Source: Enterobacteriaceae endosymbiont of Donacia fulgens (GTDB lineage: Bacteria; Pseudomonadota; Gammaproteobacteria; Enterobacterales; Enterobacteriaceae). Taken from it: 64,000 bases of DNA. Within the stretch, counting starts at the first letter, position 1. The number at the start of each line of letters is the position of its first letter. The stretch is from the NCBI RefSeq assembly GCF_012567545.1, contig NZ_CP046182.1, forward strand, positions 287,580 to 351,579, in the 5' to 3' direction. Of the stretch, positions 17,800 through 28,094 are shown in pieces. Under the pieces are notes generated by a model. It had not been told where the DNA came from and did no database searches. It was given only the letters and a program-made list of their open reading frames with translations. The position numbers and the translations under genes were made by a program.

Positions 17800-19470
17800 T
17801 TATTTAATATATTTTTTTTTAAATTTTGAACGTAATTTTCTTTTATAAAATTTTTTTAAAACTAATTCAAAATTAATACTTTTGTTTAAAATTTTAATAT
17901 TTTGAGAATATTTTAAAATATTTTTTTTAATTATCGGAGTTAATTCAATAGTAGAATAATTATTAAATAATTTTATATTACCTAAATCATTACTATTTAT
18001 TTTTAATTCATTAATAATTGCTCCTACAATATGACGTACTTCTACTTTATCTTTTTTACCTATATTAATACGATATATATCCATATATTTTTTTATTTTT
18101 TTATTAAATTTTGATTTTCTATTAAATATTTTTTTAGAAATAATAGGATCAGGAGGTAAAATTAAAGGTCTTTTGTTTTGAGATAATTTTAATAAAATTG
18201 TAATTAATATTTCTTCATTTATATTATTTTTAATAATTAAATTTGATATAATTTCTTTATATTTAATTAAATCTACATTATTTATATAATTTGATTCTTC
18301 TTTTATTTTTTTTATGAGATTTTCTAATCTTTTTTGATATAAAATTTTATTATTAGGTAATAATACTTCATTAATATTACATTTTATTTTATATTCAATA
18401 TTTTTAAGTAATCTTTTTTCTTTATATTCAATAAATGATAAAGATTTACCTTGTCTCCCAGCTCTACCAGTTCTTCCAATACGATGAATATATGATTCAA
18501 TATCCATGGGAATATCATAATTTATAACTAAATCAATTCTATTTACATCTAATCCTCTTGCTGCAATATCAGTAGCAATTAAAATATCTAATTTCCCGTT
18601 TCTAAATTTTTCTAATGTTTTTTCTCTATTATTTTGATTCATATCTCCATTTAATGCAGCACTATTGTAATTAAATTGTTTTAGTTTATCAGCAATTTCT
18701 ATTGTAGATGTTTTTGTTTTAACAAAAATTAAAGCTGCAGTAAAATTTTCAGTTTCTAAAAATTTCATTAAAGCATCTATTTTTTTACTATTTATTAACC
18801 AATAAGTTTGTTTAATATCTGGGATTGTTTTAATATCACTTTTTATAAAAATTTCATATGGATTAACCATAAATTTTTTAGTTATATGTTTAATTCTTTT
18901 TGGCATAGTTGCAGAAAATAATGATGTTTGATGTTTTTTTGGTATTGTAGATAATATTTTTTCTACATCTTCAATAAATCCCATTCTTAACATTTCATCT
19001 GCTTCATCTATTACTAAACTAGTTAATTTAAATAAATTAACAGTTTTTCTTTTAACATGATCTAATAAACGTCCTGGAGTAGCGATAATAATTTGAACAC
19101 CTAATTTTAAACGTTTAAATTGTACTTGATATGATTGTCCTCCATATAATGCTAAAATACTAATTCCTTTTAAATATTTTGCAAATAATGAAGTGGCTTT
19201 AGTTACTTGTATTGCTAATTCTCTAGTAGGTGTTAAAATTAATATTTGAGTTTTTTTTATAGATAAATCTAAATTATTTAATAATGGTAGTATAAATGCA
19301 GCAGTTTTACCACTACCTGTTTGAGCTATTCCTAATACATCTTTTGATGATAATAAATATGGAATACACTTTTTTTGTATAGGAGATGGTTCTACATATC
19401 CTATGTCATTTAATGCTTTTAAAATAAATTTATTTAAACCAAATTTAGTAAAATTAGTAATATTTATCAT
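17800..19470 (-). CDS. deaD: DEAD-box RNA helicase DeaD/CsdA, short C-terminus
   Basis: An ATP-dependent RNA helicase for ribosome assembly and RNA turnover, linked to the degradosome at low temperature. The product is 556 aa (E. coli 629). All helicase motifs are present: the Q motif with PSPIQ, AQTGSGKTAAF, PTRELA, TPGRLLD, DEAD in VIDEADEML, SAT, ARGLDV and HRIGRTGRAGR. An RRM-like DbpA-type domain follows (RINIGKKDKVEVRHIVGAI), but the Arg/Gly-rich tail of the E. coli protein is reduced to a short basic end. It follows pnp; nlpI, between them in E. coli, is missing. Confidence 0.95.
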   Translation of the reverse strand: MINITNFTKFGLNKFILKALNDIGYVEPSPIQKKCIPYLLSSKDVLGIAQTGSGKTAAFILPLLNNLDLSIKKTQILILTPTRELAIQVTKATSLFAKYLKGISILALYGGQSYQVQFKRLKLGVQIIIATPGRLLDHVKRKTVNLFKLTSLVIDEADEMLRMGFIEDVEKILSTIPKKHQTSLFSATMPKRIKHITKKFMVNPYEIFIKSDIKTIPDIKQTYWLINSKKIDALMKFLETENFTAALIFVKTKTSTIEIADKLKQFNYNSAALNGDMNQNNREKTLEKFRNGKLDILIATDIAARGLDVNRIDLVINYDIPMDIESYIHRIGRTGRAGRQGKSLSFIEYKEKRLLKNIEYKIKCNINEVLLPNNKILYQKRLENLIKKIKEESNYINNVDLIKYKEIISNLIIKNNINEEILITILLKLSQNKRPLILPPDPIISKKIFNRKSKFNKKIKKYMDIYRINIGKKDKVEVRHIVGAIINELKINSNDLGNIKLFNNYSTIELTPIIKKNILKYSQNIKILNKSINFELVLKKFYKRKLRSKFKKKYIK

Positions 19471-19523
19471 ATAATATATATGCCTATTTAAAATAAATAA
19501 TTAAAAAATTAATATAAGTAATA

Positions 19524-19541
19524 ATCTAATAATTATTAGAT
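19524..19541. repeat. Perfect 18-bp palindrome in the pnp-deaD spacer
   Basis: ATCTAATAATTATTAGAT is self-complementary. It lies 53 bases upstream of the deaD start in a 249-base spacer with no gene. It could be an operator-like site or the core of a pnp terminator; no T-run follows. Chance is not excluded at this base composition. Confidence 0.4.
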
Positions 19542-19719
19542 GGGATTATAATAAAAAATATAATTACAAATATTAAAAATTATTTTATATAAATAAAAAT
19601 TTTACAATTAATTTTCATTAATTAATATTTTACTAAATATTTATATATTAAAAAATATTATTTATAAAAATAATTTATATAATTATTTGTATAACTTTTT
19701 TTATAAAAAAAAATAAAAA

Positions 19720-21819
19720 TTAAAATCTCTCAATAGCAGCAGCTTTAATACTTAATCTAATTCTTCCTTGTTTATCAATTTCTATAACTTTAACAAACAC
19801 ATTTTGTAATATTTGTAAATAATCACTTACTTTATTCACATGTTTATTTGTTATTTGAGAAATATGTACTAATCCTTCTTTACCATTTCCTATTGAAATA
19901 AAAGCACCAAAATCAACAATACGTACTACTTTACCATTATATATTTTTCCAACAATTATATCTGCTGTAATCTCTTTTATACGTTTAATTGCAAATTTAA
20001 TTTTTTCATTATTTTTAGCTGCAATTTTGACTATTCCACTATCTTCTATTTCAATAATTGTATCAGTTTCTTCTGTTAAAGCTCTAATAACAGATCCTCC
20101 TTTACCTATCATATCTTTAATTTTTTCTGGATTAATTTTTAATGTATGAATTCTTGGTGCAAATTCTGAAATATTTTTTCTAGGGGAAGAAATAGCTTTT
20201 TTCATTATTTTTAAAATATGTAATCTAGCTAATTTTGCTTGAAATAAAGCTAATTTTATTATTTTATAATTAATACCTTCTATTTTCATATCCATTTGTA
20301 AAGCAGTAATTCCGTTTTTAGTACCTGCTACTTTAAAATCCATATCACCTAAATGATCTTCATCTCCTAAAATATCTGATAATACGATAAAATTATTATT
20401 TTCTTTTATTAATCCCATAGCAATACCTGCTACAGCATTATTAATTGGAATTCCAGCATCCATCATGGCTAATGATGCTCCACATACTGAAGCCATAGAA
20501 GATGAACCATTAGATTCTGTTATTTCAGATACAATCCTTATTGTATAAGGAAAAATATCTATATTAGGCATAACTGGGATTAAAGATTTTTTAGCTAGAT
20601 TTCCATGACCAATTTCTCGTCTTTTGGGTGAACTCATCATTCCAACTTCACCTACAGAATAGGGTGGAAAATTATAATGGAATAAAAAATTATCTGTTTT
20701 ATTATTTAATAAATCATCTAATGTTTGAGCATCTCTATTAGTTCCTAATGTGGCTGTAACTAAAGATTGTGTTTCTCCTCTTGTAAATAATGCTGAACCA
20801 TGTGTTCTTGGAAGAACACCGATTCGTACATCTAAATTGCGTATCATGTCATGTTCACGACCATCAATTCTTAAATTTTTATTTATAATATTTTTTCGAA
20901 CTATTTTTTTTTCTAATTCATAAAAAATTTCATTTAAACAATAAATAGAAGTATTTTCATACTCTTTTTCTTTTTTAATTAATTCAATGATTTTGTGTTT
21001 TATCGAATCAATTTCATTCATTCTATATTTTTTTTCTTGAATATTATATGCTTTTACTAATTCTTTATAAGATAAAGAATAAATTTTTTCTTTAAGTTTC
21101 TCATTTAAAGGATATAAAATCCATGTATGATTTTTTTTTTTTACTTTATTAGATAATTTAATAATATTATTAATTAAAATTTGTTGTTCATTATGTCCAT
21201 ATATTATTGCATTTAAAATTTGATCTTCAGTTAATAAATGAGATTTAGCTTCCACCATTAAAATAGCTTTTTTAGTACTAGTAACAATTAAATCTAATGT
21301 ACTATTTTTCATTTCTTTAATATTAGGATTTAATACGTATTTATTATCAATATAACCAACACGTGCTGTACCAAATGGCCCGTTAAACGGAATACCAGCT
21401 AAATTAAGTACAGTAGACGCACCAATAATAGCAACAATATCTGGATTAATCTCCGGATTTATAGACATCACAGTTGCAATAATTTGAGTTTCATTTAAAA
21501 AACCTTTTTTAAATAAAGGTCTTATAGGACGATCAATTAATCTAGAGATTAAAATTTCATTTTCACTAGGACGTCCTTCTCTGCGAAAGAAATTACCAGG
21601 AATACGACCAGCAGCATATAACTTTTCTTGGTAATGTACAGATAAAGGAAAAAAATTTTGCTCTAATTTTACTTCATTATCTACAACTAAAGTAACAAAA
21701 ACAGCAGTATCATCAATACTAACCATGACAGATGATGTTGCTTGTCTGGCTATCATTCCTGTTTCAATGGTTACAGTATTATTACCATAACGAAATCTAT
21801 GAATAATCGGGCTTAACAA
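19720..21819 (-). CDS. pnp: Polynucleotide phosphorylase
   Basis: A trimeric phosphorolytic 3'-5' exoribonuclease of mRNA decay. The product is 699 aa (E. coli 711). Two RNase PH domains are present: the first begins [20 protein letters not shown], and the second holds the LFTRGETQ and [16 protein letters not shown] active-site segments. A KH domain ([20 protein letters not shown]) and an S1 domain ([19 protein letters not shown]) follow. It lies 92 bases after rpsO, as in E. coli. Confidence 0.98.
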   Translation of the reverse strand: MLSPIIHRFRYGNNTVTIETGMIARQATSSVMVSIDDTAVFVTLVVDNEVKLEQNFFPLSVHYQEKLYAAGRIPGNFFRREGRPSENEILISRLIDRPIRPLFKKGFLNETQIIATVMSINPEINPDIVAIIGASTVLNLAGIPFNGPFGTARVGYIDNKYVLNPNIKEMKNSTLDLIVTSTKKAILMVEAKSHLLTEDQILNAIIYGHNEQQILINNIIKLSNKVKKKNHTWILYPLNEKLKEKIYSLSYKELVKAYNIQEKKYRMNEIDSIKHKIIELIKKEKEYENTSIYCLNEIFYELEKKIVRKNIINKNLRIDGREHDMIRNLDVRIGVLPRTHGSALFTRGETQSLVTATLGTNRDAQTLDDLLNNKTDNFLFHYNFPPYSVGEVGMMSSPKRREIGHGNLAKKSLIPVMPNIDIFPYTIRIVSEITESNGSSSMASVCGASLAMMDAGIPINNAVAGIAMGLIKENNNFIVLSDILGDEDHLGDMDFKVAGTKNGITALQMDMKIEGINYKIIKLALFQAKLARLHILKIMKKAISSPRKNISEFAPRIHTLKINPEKIKDMIGKGGSVIRALTEETDTIIEIEDSGIVKIAAKNNEKIKFAIKRIKEITADIIVGKIYNGKVVRIVDFGAFISIGNGKEGLVHISQITNKHVNKVSDYLQILQNVFVKVIEIDKQGRIRLSIKAAAIERF

Positions 21820-21911
21820 AATAAATATCCTTTAATAAAATTTTTTTATATTAAAAAAAATAAATTAATTTTTAAAATTTCTAATTAATACATATTAATA
21901 TTAAAATATTT

Positions 21912-22181
21912 TTATCTTCTTAACCCTAAACTTTCAATTAATATATTATAATCATATAAATTTTTTTTTTTAAAATAATTTAATAATTTTCTACGTTGTG
22001 ATATCATATTTAAAAGCCCTCTGCGGCTATGATGATCTTTTTTATGAATAACAAAATGTTTTTGTAGATAATTAATTTTAAATGTTAATAAAGCTATTTG
22101 TACTTTGGTTGATCCTTTATCTTTATTATGTTTTTCATATTTTTTTATGATTTTTGTTTTTTGTATTGTATTAAAACACAT
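21912..22181 (-). CDS. rpsO: 30S ribosomal protein S15
   Basis: A primary 16S-binding protein of the central domain. The product is 89 aa, as in E. coli. Conserved segments include [21 protein letters not shown] and [21 protein letters not shown], the latter holding the rRNA-binding residues. It is followed by pnp, the usual pair. Confidence 0.97.
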   Translation of the reverse strand: MCFNTIQKTKIIKKYEKHNKDKGSTKVQIALLTFKINYLQKHFVIHKKDHHSRRGLLNMISQRRKLLNYFKKKNLYDYNILIESLGLRR

Positions 22182-22970
22182 AACTTAACCCCATTAAATT
22201 ATTAATAAATTAATAATTTACATCTTTTATGTATATATTTATTATTAAATTTAATAAATAATAACAAAATTATATAATTTTTTCAAAAATACAGAATATT
22301 TTTAATTTATAATAATAAATATTAATTTTATTTTTTATAACTTATAATAAAAATAAAAAATAAAATTTAGATATATTACTTATTTTATTAAAAAATATTT
22401 AATTTATAAATTTTGATATTTTATAATCAGTTTTTTTGATTATTTAATATTTAAAATATATTTATTTATAAAATATAAATATATATATTTTTTTAAAAAA
22501 AAAATTTAATTTAAAAAATTTATTTTGTAAAATTATTAAATAATTTTATTTTTTTATAAAAAAATACTCTTTTATATTAATTTAACATATATAAAATAAT
22601 TTTATTTAATTTTTCTTTTAAAAAAATTCATTATTATTAATAAAATATTTTATAGAGATATTAACATTTTTTCTTTTAATAAGAAAATTATATTTATTTT
22701 AGTATTTTTTATATAAATTAATTAAATATTTATAAAATATATTATGCTATCAAAAAAATATTAGTAATAAATTATTACATTTAATAATATTAAATATCTA
22801 ATGAAATATAATATTTTTATATATATTATTTTTTTTATATTTATAAAATTTAAATATATTAAATAATTCTAATAAATACTTTAAATTTTATAAATTTATT
22901 AATAAAATATTTTTTTTATTTTTTATTATTTTTTTAAAATTTTATATTTAAAATTTAATTATGGTTATAA
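22182..22970. other. 789-base AT desert at the truB position
   Basis: In E. coli truB lies between rbfA and rpsO. Here the spacer is almost pure A+T, rich in homopolymers, with many stops in all frames. None of the TruB motifs (DKPQGMSS, GHTGALDP, GTYIRT) can be read on either strand. I see no RNA gene, dnaA box or clear terminator. It is most likely a fully eroded gene. Confidence 0.6.
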
Positions 22971-23327
22971 TTATCCTTTTTTAATTTTTAAATTATTTAA
23001 AATACTACTAATATATTTACCTTTCTTGAAAGAAGAATCTAAAAAAAATTTTATTTTTGGTATTTTACGTAATTTTATTTTTTTTTTAAGAATATATCTA
23101 ATATATTCTGTAGTTTTATTTAAATAAAAAAATGAATTTTTTTTATTTTGTAATTTTTCTTCTTTATATGATAATATTATAAAAATTTTTGCATATGAAA
23201 AATCTTTTGATACTACTATATCAGTAACAGTACTAAATTTATTTATTCTAATATCATTAATATTATTTTGTAATATTTTTGCTATTTGTTTTTTTAATTC
23301 ATATGCAATACGTTGATTACGATACAA
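22971..23327 (-). CDS. rbfA: Ribosome-binding factor A
   Basis: A late 30S assembly factor with a KH-like fold. The product is 118 aa (E. coli 133, with a shorter tail here). The start is TTG at 23327: it is preceded by GGGAG seven bases upstream, no ATG is suitably placed, and the N-terminus RNQRIAYELKKQIAKILQ matches E. coli RPQRVAQEMQKEIALILQ. It lies 52 bases after infB in the nusA-infB-rbfA operon. Confidence 0.93.
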   Translation of the reverse strand: MYRNQRIAYELKKQIAKILQNNINDIRINKFSTVTDIVVSKDFSYAKIFIILSYKEEKLQNKKNSFFYLNKTTEYIRYILKKKIKLRKIPKIKFFLDSSFKKGKYISSILNNLKIKKG

Positions 23328-23379
23328 TAATAAACTCCCTTATTTATATATATTTTTTATTAAAATATTAAAAAAAATA

Positions 23380-25719
23380 TTATTTTTTTGTAAGTTCAAT
23401 TTTTTCAAAAATTTCTATTTTATCTCCGATATTAATATCATTGAAATTTTTAATACCTATCCCACATTCCATTCCATTACGTACTTCATTAACACTTTCT
23501 TTAAATCTTCTTAAAGAATCTATAATTCCTTTATAAATAATTTTATTATCTCTAATTAATTTAATTAAATTATTACGTTTTATTATTCCAAATGTTACTA
23601 GACATCCTGCGATGATACCAATTTTAGGAATTGTAAAAATACTTCTAACTTTTGCTAATCCTAATATTGATTCTTTGTATTCAGGAATTAAAATTTTTTG
23701 TATATATTTTTTCATATATTTAATTAAATCATAAATAATAGTAAAAAATATTACTTGTATATTTTCTACTTTTATTATATTTTTTACAGTATTATTTGCT
23801 TTAACATTAAAACCAATAATAATTAAATGTTTTTCTGAATTAGCGATTGCCATTGAAATATCTGTTTCAGTAATTTCACCAACACCAGAATAAATAATTT
23901 TTATATGTATTTTATCATTAGATAAATTTATTAATGTATTTTTTATAACTTCAATAGAACCTTGTACATCTGTTTTTACTAAAAGATTTATTTCATGAAT
24001 ATTTTTATTATCTAAATTTGAAAATACTTTTTTTAATTTTTTTTGTTTGTTAGCTAATGTTATTTCTCGATATTTATTTTTTCTATATAATGCTATTTCT
24101 TTAGCTTGTTTTTCATATTTTACTACTATTAAACTATCTCCAGCATATGGTACTTCTGATAAACCTATAATTTTAATAGGAGTTGAAGGTCCTGCTTGTA
24201 AGATATCTAACCCTTTACTATTAATTAATTTTTTTATTTTTCCAAAAGTATAACCACAAAGTACTATATCACCTTTTTTTAAAACTCCTTCTTTAATTAT
24301 AACACTAGCTATAGGACCTTTACCTTTATCTAAATAAGATTCAATAACAATACCTTTTGCAATACCTTCATTAAAAGATTTTAATTCTAAAATTTCTGCT
24401 TGTAATAAAATAGCATTTAATAATTTATTTATGCCTTCTCCAGTTTTAGCAGAAACTTTAATAAATATATTTTCTCCTCCCCATTCTTCCGAAATAATAT
24501 TATATCTACTTAATTCATTTTTGATTTTTTCAAAATTTGAAATTTTTTTATCAATTTTGTTAATTGCTACAATTATTGATACTTTTGTTTTTTTTGCATG
24601 TTTTATAGCTTCTATAGTTTGTGGCATTACTCCATCATCAATTGCAATAACTAATACTATGATATCAGTAATTTGACTACCTCTGTATCTCATAGAAGTA
24701 AAAGATTCATGTCCTGGAGTATCAATAAATGTTATTTTCTTGTTATTAAATTTTATTTCATATGTATTTATATATTGAGTAATACCTCCTGATTCTTTTG
24801 AAGTTATATTACTTGATAAAATATAATCTAATAATGAAGTTTTACCATGATCTACATGTCCCATAATTGTAACTATTGGGGGTCTTATTACAGGTATTCG
24901 ATTAATATAATCTTCCTTATTAATTAATAATTTTTCTATATCATTTTCATTTTTTAATATAACTTTATGACCCATTTCTTCTGCTATTAATTGGGCTGTA
25001 TCTTGATCTAATTTTTGATTAATATTAGAAAATTTTTCTCCCATATTAATCATAATTTTTATTAATTCTGTATTTTTAACAGCCATTTTATTAGATAATT
25101 CAGTAATACTAATAGTATCATTAATAATGATATTACGATTAATATTTTTAATTGGTTTACTAAAATTCTGATATAATTTAGAAAATTTTTTTTTATATTT
25201 ATTATTAATAAATTTTTTTTTATTTTCTTTATTATTTTTATACTTTTTTTTATTATTTAAATTTTTATGAAAAATATCAGTATTTATTTTTTTTTTATAA
25301 TATTTTTTATTTTTAAATATTTTTTTTTTATTTAATTCTAAATTTTTTTTATAATCTATATTATAAATTTTTTTATCATTATTTTTAATAAATAATTTAT
25401 TTTTTTTCAATTTTTTTTTTTTTAATAAAATTTGATTATTAATTTTACTAGTTTTTTTTAATAAATTTTTTTTATCTTGAGATAAAATTTTTTTTTTATT
25501 ATTTAAAATATTATTTATTTTTTTTTTTATATTTAATAACTTTAATTTTTTTATTTTTTTATTTTTTAAATATATTAAAAATTTTTTTTTTTCTTCTTTA
25601 TTAACTATATCATTTTCTAATTTAGAAATACCTATATCAGAAAAATATTTAATTATATTTTTTATTGAAATTTTCATTTCACTAGCTAATAATTTTATAT
25701 TTATAACAGCATCTATCAT
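23380..25719 (-). CDS. infB: Translation initiation factor IF-2
   Basis: A GTPase that brings fMet-tRNA to the 30S P site. I chose the ATG at 25719 (MIDAVINIKLLASEM) because GAGGAG lies just upstream and the family begins MTDVTIKTLAAE; the next upstream in-frame codon would place the ribosome-binding site inside the gene. The product is 779 aa (E. coli 890). The G domain begins [16 protein letters not shown], with DTPGHESFTSMRYRG and AINKID, followed by domains II-IV. The N-terminal linker (about residues 45-190) has become an almost pure Lys/Asn/Ile/Leu stretch. It lies 27 bases after nusA. Confidence 0.97.
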   Translation of the reverse strand: MIDAVINIKLLASEMKISIKNIIKYFSDIGISKLENDIVNKEEKKKFLIYLKNKKIKKLKLLNIKKKINNILNNKKKILSQDKKNLLKKTSKINNQILLKKKKLKKNKLFIKNNDKKIYNIDYKKNLELNKKKIFKNKKYYKKKINTDIFHKNLNNKKKYKNNKENKKKFINNKYKKKFSKLYQNFSKPIKNINRNIIINDTISITELSNKMAVKNTELIKIMINMGEKFSNINQKLDQDTAQLIAEEMGHKVILKNENDIEKLLINKEDYINRIPVIRPPIVTIMGHVDHGKTSLLDYILSSNITSKESGGITQYINTYEIKFNNKKITFIDTPGHESFTSMRYRGSQITDIIVLVIAIDDGVMPQTIEAIKHAKKTKVSIIVAINKIDKKISNFEKIKNELSRYNIISEEWGGENIFIKVSAKTGEGINKLLNAILLQAEILELKSFNEGIAKGIVIESYLDKGKGPIASVIIKEGVLKKGDIVLCGYTFGKIKKLINSKGLDILQAGPSTPIKIIGLSEVPYAGDSLIVVKYEKQAKEIALYRKNKYREITLANKQKKLKKVFSNLDNKNIHEINLLVKTDVQGSIEVIKNTLINLSNDKIHIKIIYSGVGEITETDISMAIANSEKHLIIIGFNVKANNTVKNIIKVENIQVIFFTIIYDLIKYMKKYIQKILIPEYKESILGLAKVRSIFTIPKIGIIAGCLVTFGIIKRNNLIKLIRDNKIIYKGIIDSLRRFKESVNEVRNGMECGIGIKNFNDINIGDKIEIFEKIELTKK

Positions 25720-25746
25720 GCTGTTTACTCCTCTTATCAAAATTAA

Positions 25747-27249
25747 TTACGGATTATTTTTTTTATTAAACCAACAAAAATTACGTGCAGACATAATTAT
25801 TTCACCTGCTTTTATTTGATCTAGATTATCTATATCAGATATATCTTCAATACTTTGTTCAGCTAATTTTTCAATTGTTGAAATACCTTTCTTTATTAAA
25901 TATTCAGATAACTGATTATTAATTCCTTTTAATTTTAAAAATTTTTTTTTTAATTGATTATTAATATTTTTTTTCTTAGTTAAATAAAAATTAATATTAA
26001 TATTTTCTACTAATTTTTTTATTTTTTTCAAATCATTAATTTTTAAACTAAAAGAATTAATTATTTTATATAATTTTTTACTTGGGGTTGATATTAATTC
26101 TTTAAAAGAAGAAATATTTCCATCTTCAATTATTTTTTTTGATAGTTCATAATTAATATTTAAGTGTTTCATAAACATATTTATAATATTATTTTTTTCT
26201 TTTTTATATTTATGATATAAATCATGTTTAGTCATTACATTTAATTCCCAACCAATTAATTGTGATGCTAAACGAATATTTTGTCCATTTCTTCCAATAG
26301 CTTGTGCTAAATTATTTTCTTCTACAATTATATCTATAATATGAATTTTTTCATTTATAATTATTGATGATATATCAGCTGGGGACATAGCATTAATAAC
26401 AAATTTTTCAGTATTATCATCCCATGAGATAATATCAATACGTTCTCCATTTAATTCATTAGATATTGCTTGTACTCTAGCACCTCTCATCCCAACACAA
26501 GCACCAACTGGATCGATCCTTTTATCATTTGTTTTCACAGCAATTTTTGCTCTAGATCCTGGATCTCGTGCAGTTGCTTTAATTTCAATTAATCCCTCTC
26601 CTATTTCGGGTACTTCAATATGAAATAATTCAGTTATCATTTGTATTCTAGATCTACTTAGAAATAATTGTGTTTCTTTTATATCTTCTTTAATGTAAAA
26701 TAATACACCTCTTATTCTATCTCCTAGTCTAAAATTTTCTCTAGGTAACATATCAGAACGTAAAATAACAGCATTTACACCATGACCTAAATCTAAATTT
26801 AGGTGTCCTCTATTTACTTTTTTTACTATACCACTTAAAATTTTTCCTTCTTGTTTTTTAAATTGAGCTATAGTAATAGCTTTTTCTGCTTCTCTAACTT
26901 TATGAACAATAACTTGTTTAGCAGTTTGTGTAGTTATGCGATCAAAATTAATAGATTTTATTTGATCATAAATATAATCTCCTAAATTAAGACTATTATC
27001 TTCAATACGAGCTGCATCTAATGTAATTTCTTTAGTAGGAAAATGTACTTTTTTAACAATTAACCATCTTCTGAAAGTATTAAAATTACCATTTTTACGA
27101 TCAATATTTACTAATACTTCTATATCTTGTTCATATTTTTTTTTTGTAGCACTAGCTAAAGCACTTTCCATAGCTTCAAATATTTTTTCACGAGGTAAAG
27201 ATTTTTCATTAGAAACTGCTTCAATAACAGCTAACATTTCTTTATTCAT
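25747..27249 (-). CDS. nusA: Transcription termination/antitermination factor NusA
   Basis: An RNA polymerase pausing, termination and antitermination factor. The start is the ATG at 27249 ([28 protein letters not shown] without its tail), matched to E. coli and preceded by GAGGAT; the first five residues of the longer frame are not family sequence. The product is 500 aa (E. coli 495). It has the N-terminal RNAP-binding domain, S1 ([21 protein letters not shown]), KH1 and KH2 ([17 protein letters not shown] and [19 protein letters not shown]), and both C-terminal acidic-repeat domains, the second ending [14 protein letters not shown]. rimP, normally upstream, is missing. Confidence 0.97.
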   Translation of the reverse strand: MNKEMLAVIEAVSNEKSLPREKIFEAMESALASATKKKYEQDIEVLVNIDRKNGNFNTFRRWLIVKKVHFPTKEITLDAARIEDNSLNLGDYIYDQIKSINFDRITTQTAKQVIVHKVREAEKAITIAQFKKQEGKILSGIVKKVNRGHLNLDLGHGVNAVILRSDMLPRENFRLGDRIRGVLFYIKEDIKETQLFLSRSRIQMITELFHIEVPEIGEGLIEIKATARDPGSRAKIAVKTNDKRIDPVGACVGMRGARVQAISNELNGERIDIISWDDNTEKFVINAMSPADISSIIINEKIHIIDIIVEENNLAQAIGRNGQNIRLASQLIGWELNVMTKHDLYHKYKKEKNNIINMFMKHLNINYELSKKIIEDGNISSFKELISTPSKKLYKIINSFSLKINDLKKIKKLVENININFYLTKKKNINNQLKKKFLKLKGINNQLSEYLIKKGISTIEKLAEQSIEDISDIDNLDQIKAGEIIMSARNFCWFNKKNNP

Positions 27250-27505
27250 CCTAGTTATCCTCAAATATTTAATTCTTAAAATTAGAAAACTAGATAATAT
27301 TAAAATATTAATATAAATATTGTAAAATAAATTTTTTTTAAAAAAATTTATTTTAAATAAATATAAAAATAATTATTTTAATAAAATTAATTTATCAATA
27401 TTTTGATTTAATTTATAAATATATAAAAAAATATTTTAGATATTAAAGTCAGATTAATTTATTTTTATATAAAATATAATTTAGGATTAAATACAATGTG
27501 GTATT

Positions 27506-27582
<77 letters not shown>

Positions 27583-27645
27583 TCTACTTTAATGATAATA
27601 TATAATATGCTAAAAAAATAAATAATGCAAGTATAATTTTGATAA

Positions 27646-27732
27646 TACCGAAGACGGGATTTGAACCCGTAAACCCAAAAATAGGGCACTACCACCTCAA
27701 GGTAGCGTGTTTACCAATTTCACCACCTCGGT
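27646..27732 (-). tRNA. leuU: tRNA-Leu (GAG)
   Basis: A class II tRNA with anticodon stem CTACC/GGTAG around TTGAGGT and a variable arm TGCCCTATTTTTGGGTTTA. The acceptor ACCGAGG/CTTCGGT begins with A-T where E. coli leuU has G-T. It follows secG as in E. coli. CCA is not encoded. Confidence 0.96.
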
Positions 27733-27746
27733 AAATTTTATTATAC

Positions 27747-28019
27747 CTAAACTTTATTTTTTAAAATATTATGAAATTTAATATTTTTCATATATTTTTT
27801 TACATTAATATTACTTAATAATAAACTAATTATAAAAAATAAAGATGCAAGCAGAATAATACTTTTAGTTAAAATTTTATTAGACATATTTGTATTAAAA
27901 GGTGATTGTGTATTACTTGATGAAGCACTAATGTCTATATCATCATTATTTTGAAACATAATAATACTAATTAAAAAAAATGAAACAATAATAAATAAAA
28001 TTAATAATAATTTATACAT
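27747..28019 (-). CDS. secG: Preprotein translocase subunit SecG
   Basis: A small inner-membrane subunit that assists SecYE/SecA. The product is 90 aa (E. coli 110), with two membrane segments (about residues 2-21 and 50-70) separated by a polar loop containing SSSNTQSPFNTNMSNKILTKS, where the family has a Gly/Ser-rich segment ending in a T-x-x-A/L helix start. The C-terminal tail is shortened. Its position between glmM (here decayed) and leuU supports the call. Confidence 0.88.
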   Translation of the reverse strand: MYKLLLILFIIVSFFLISIIMFQNNDDIDISASSSNTQSPFNTNMSNKILTKSIILLASLFFIISLLLSNINVKKYMKNIKFHNILKNKV

Positions 28020-28094
28020 GAAAGCTAATAAAACATCTTTTTAATTATTAATTATTTTAATTATATATTAATTAATAATAATTGCAATATAATT

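Noticed and set aside
22182-22970. truB remnant or origin of replication in the long spacer
   Set aside because: No TruB motif in any frame by eye and no dnaA-box-like cluster; I describe it only as an AT-rich gap.
24047-24676. Two plus-strand open frames opposite infB
   Set aside because: They mirror conserved IF-2 codons on the other strand; no start signal or homology. The same holds for frames opposite aroA, rpoC, rplA, tuf and rplI.
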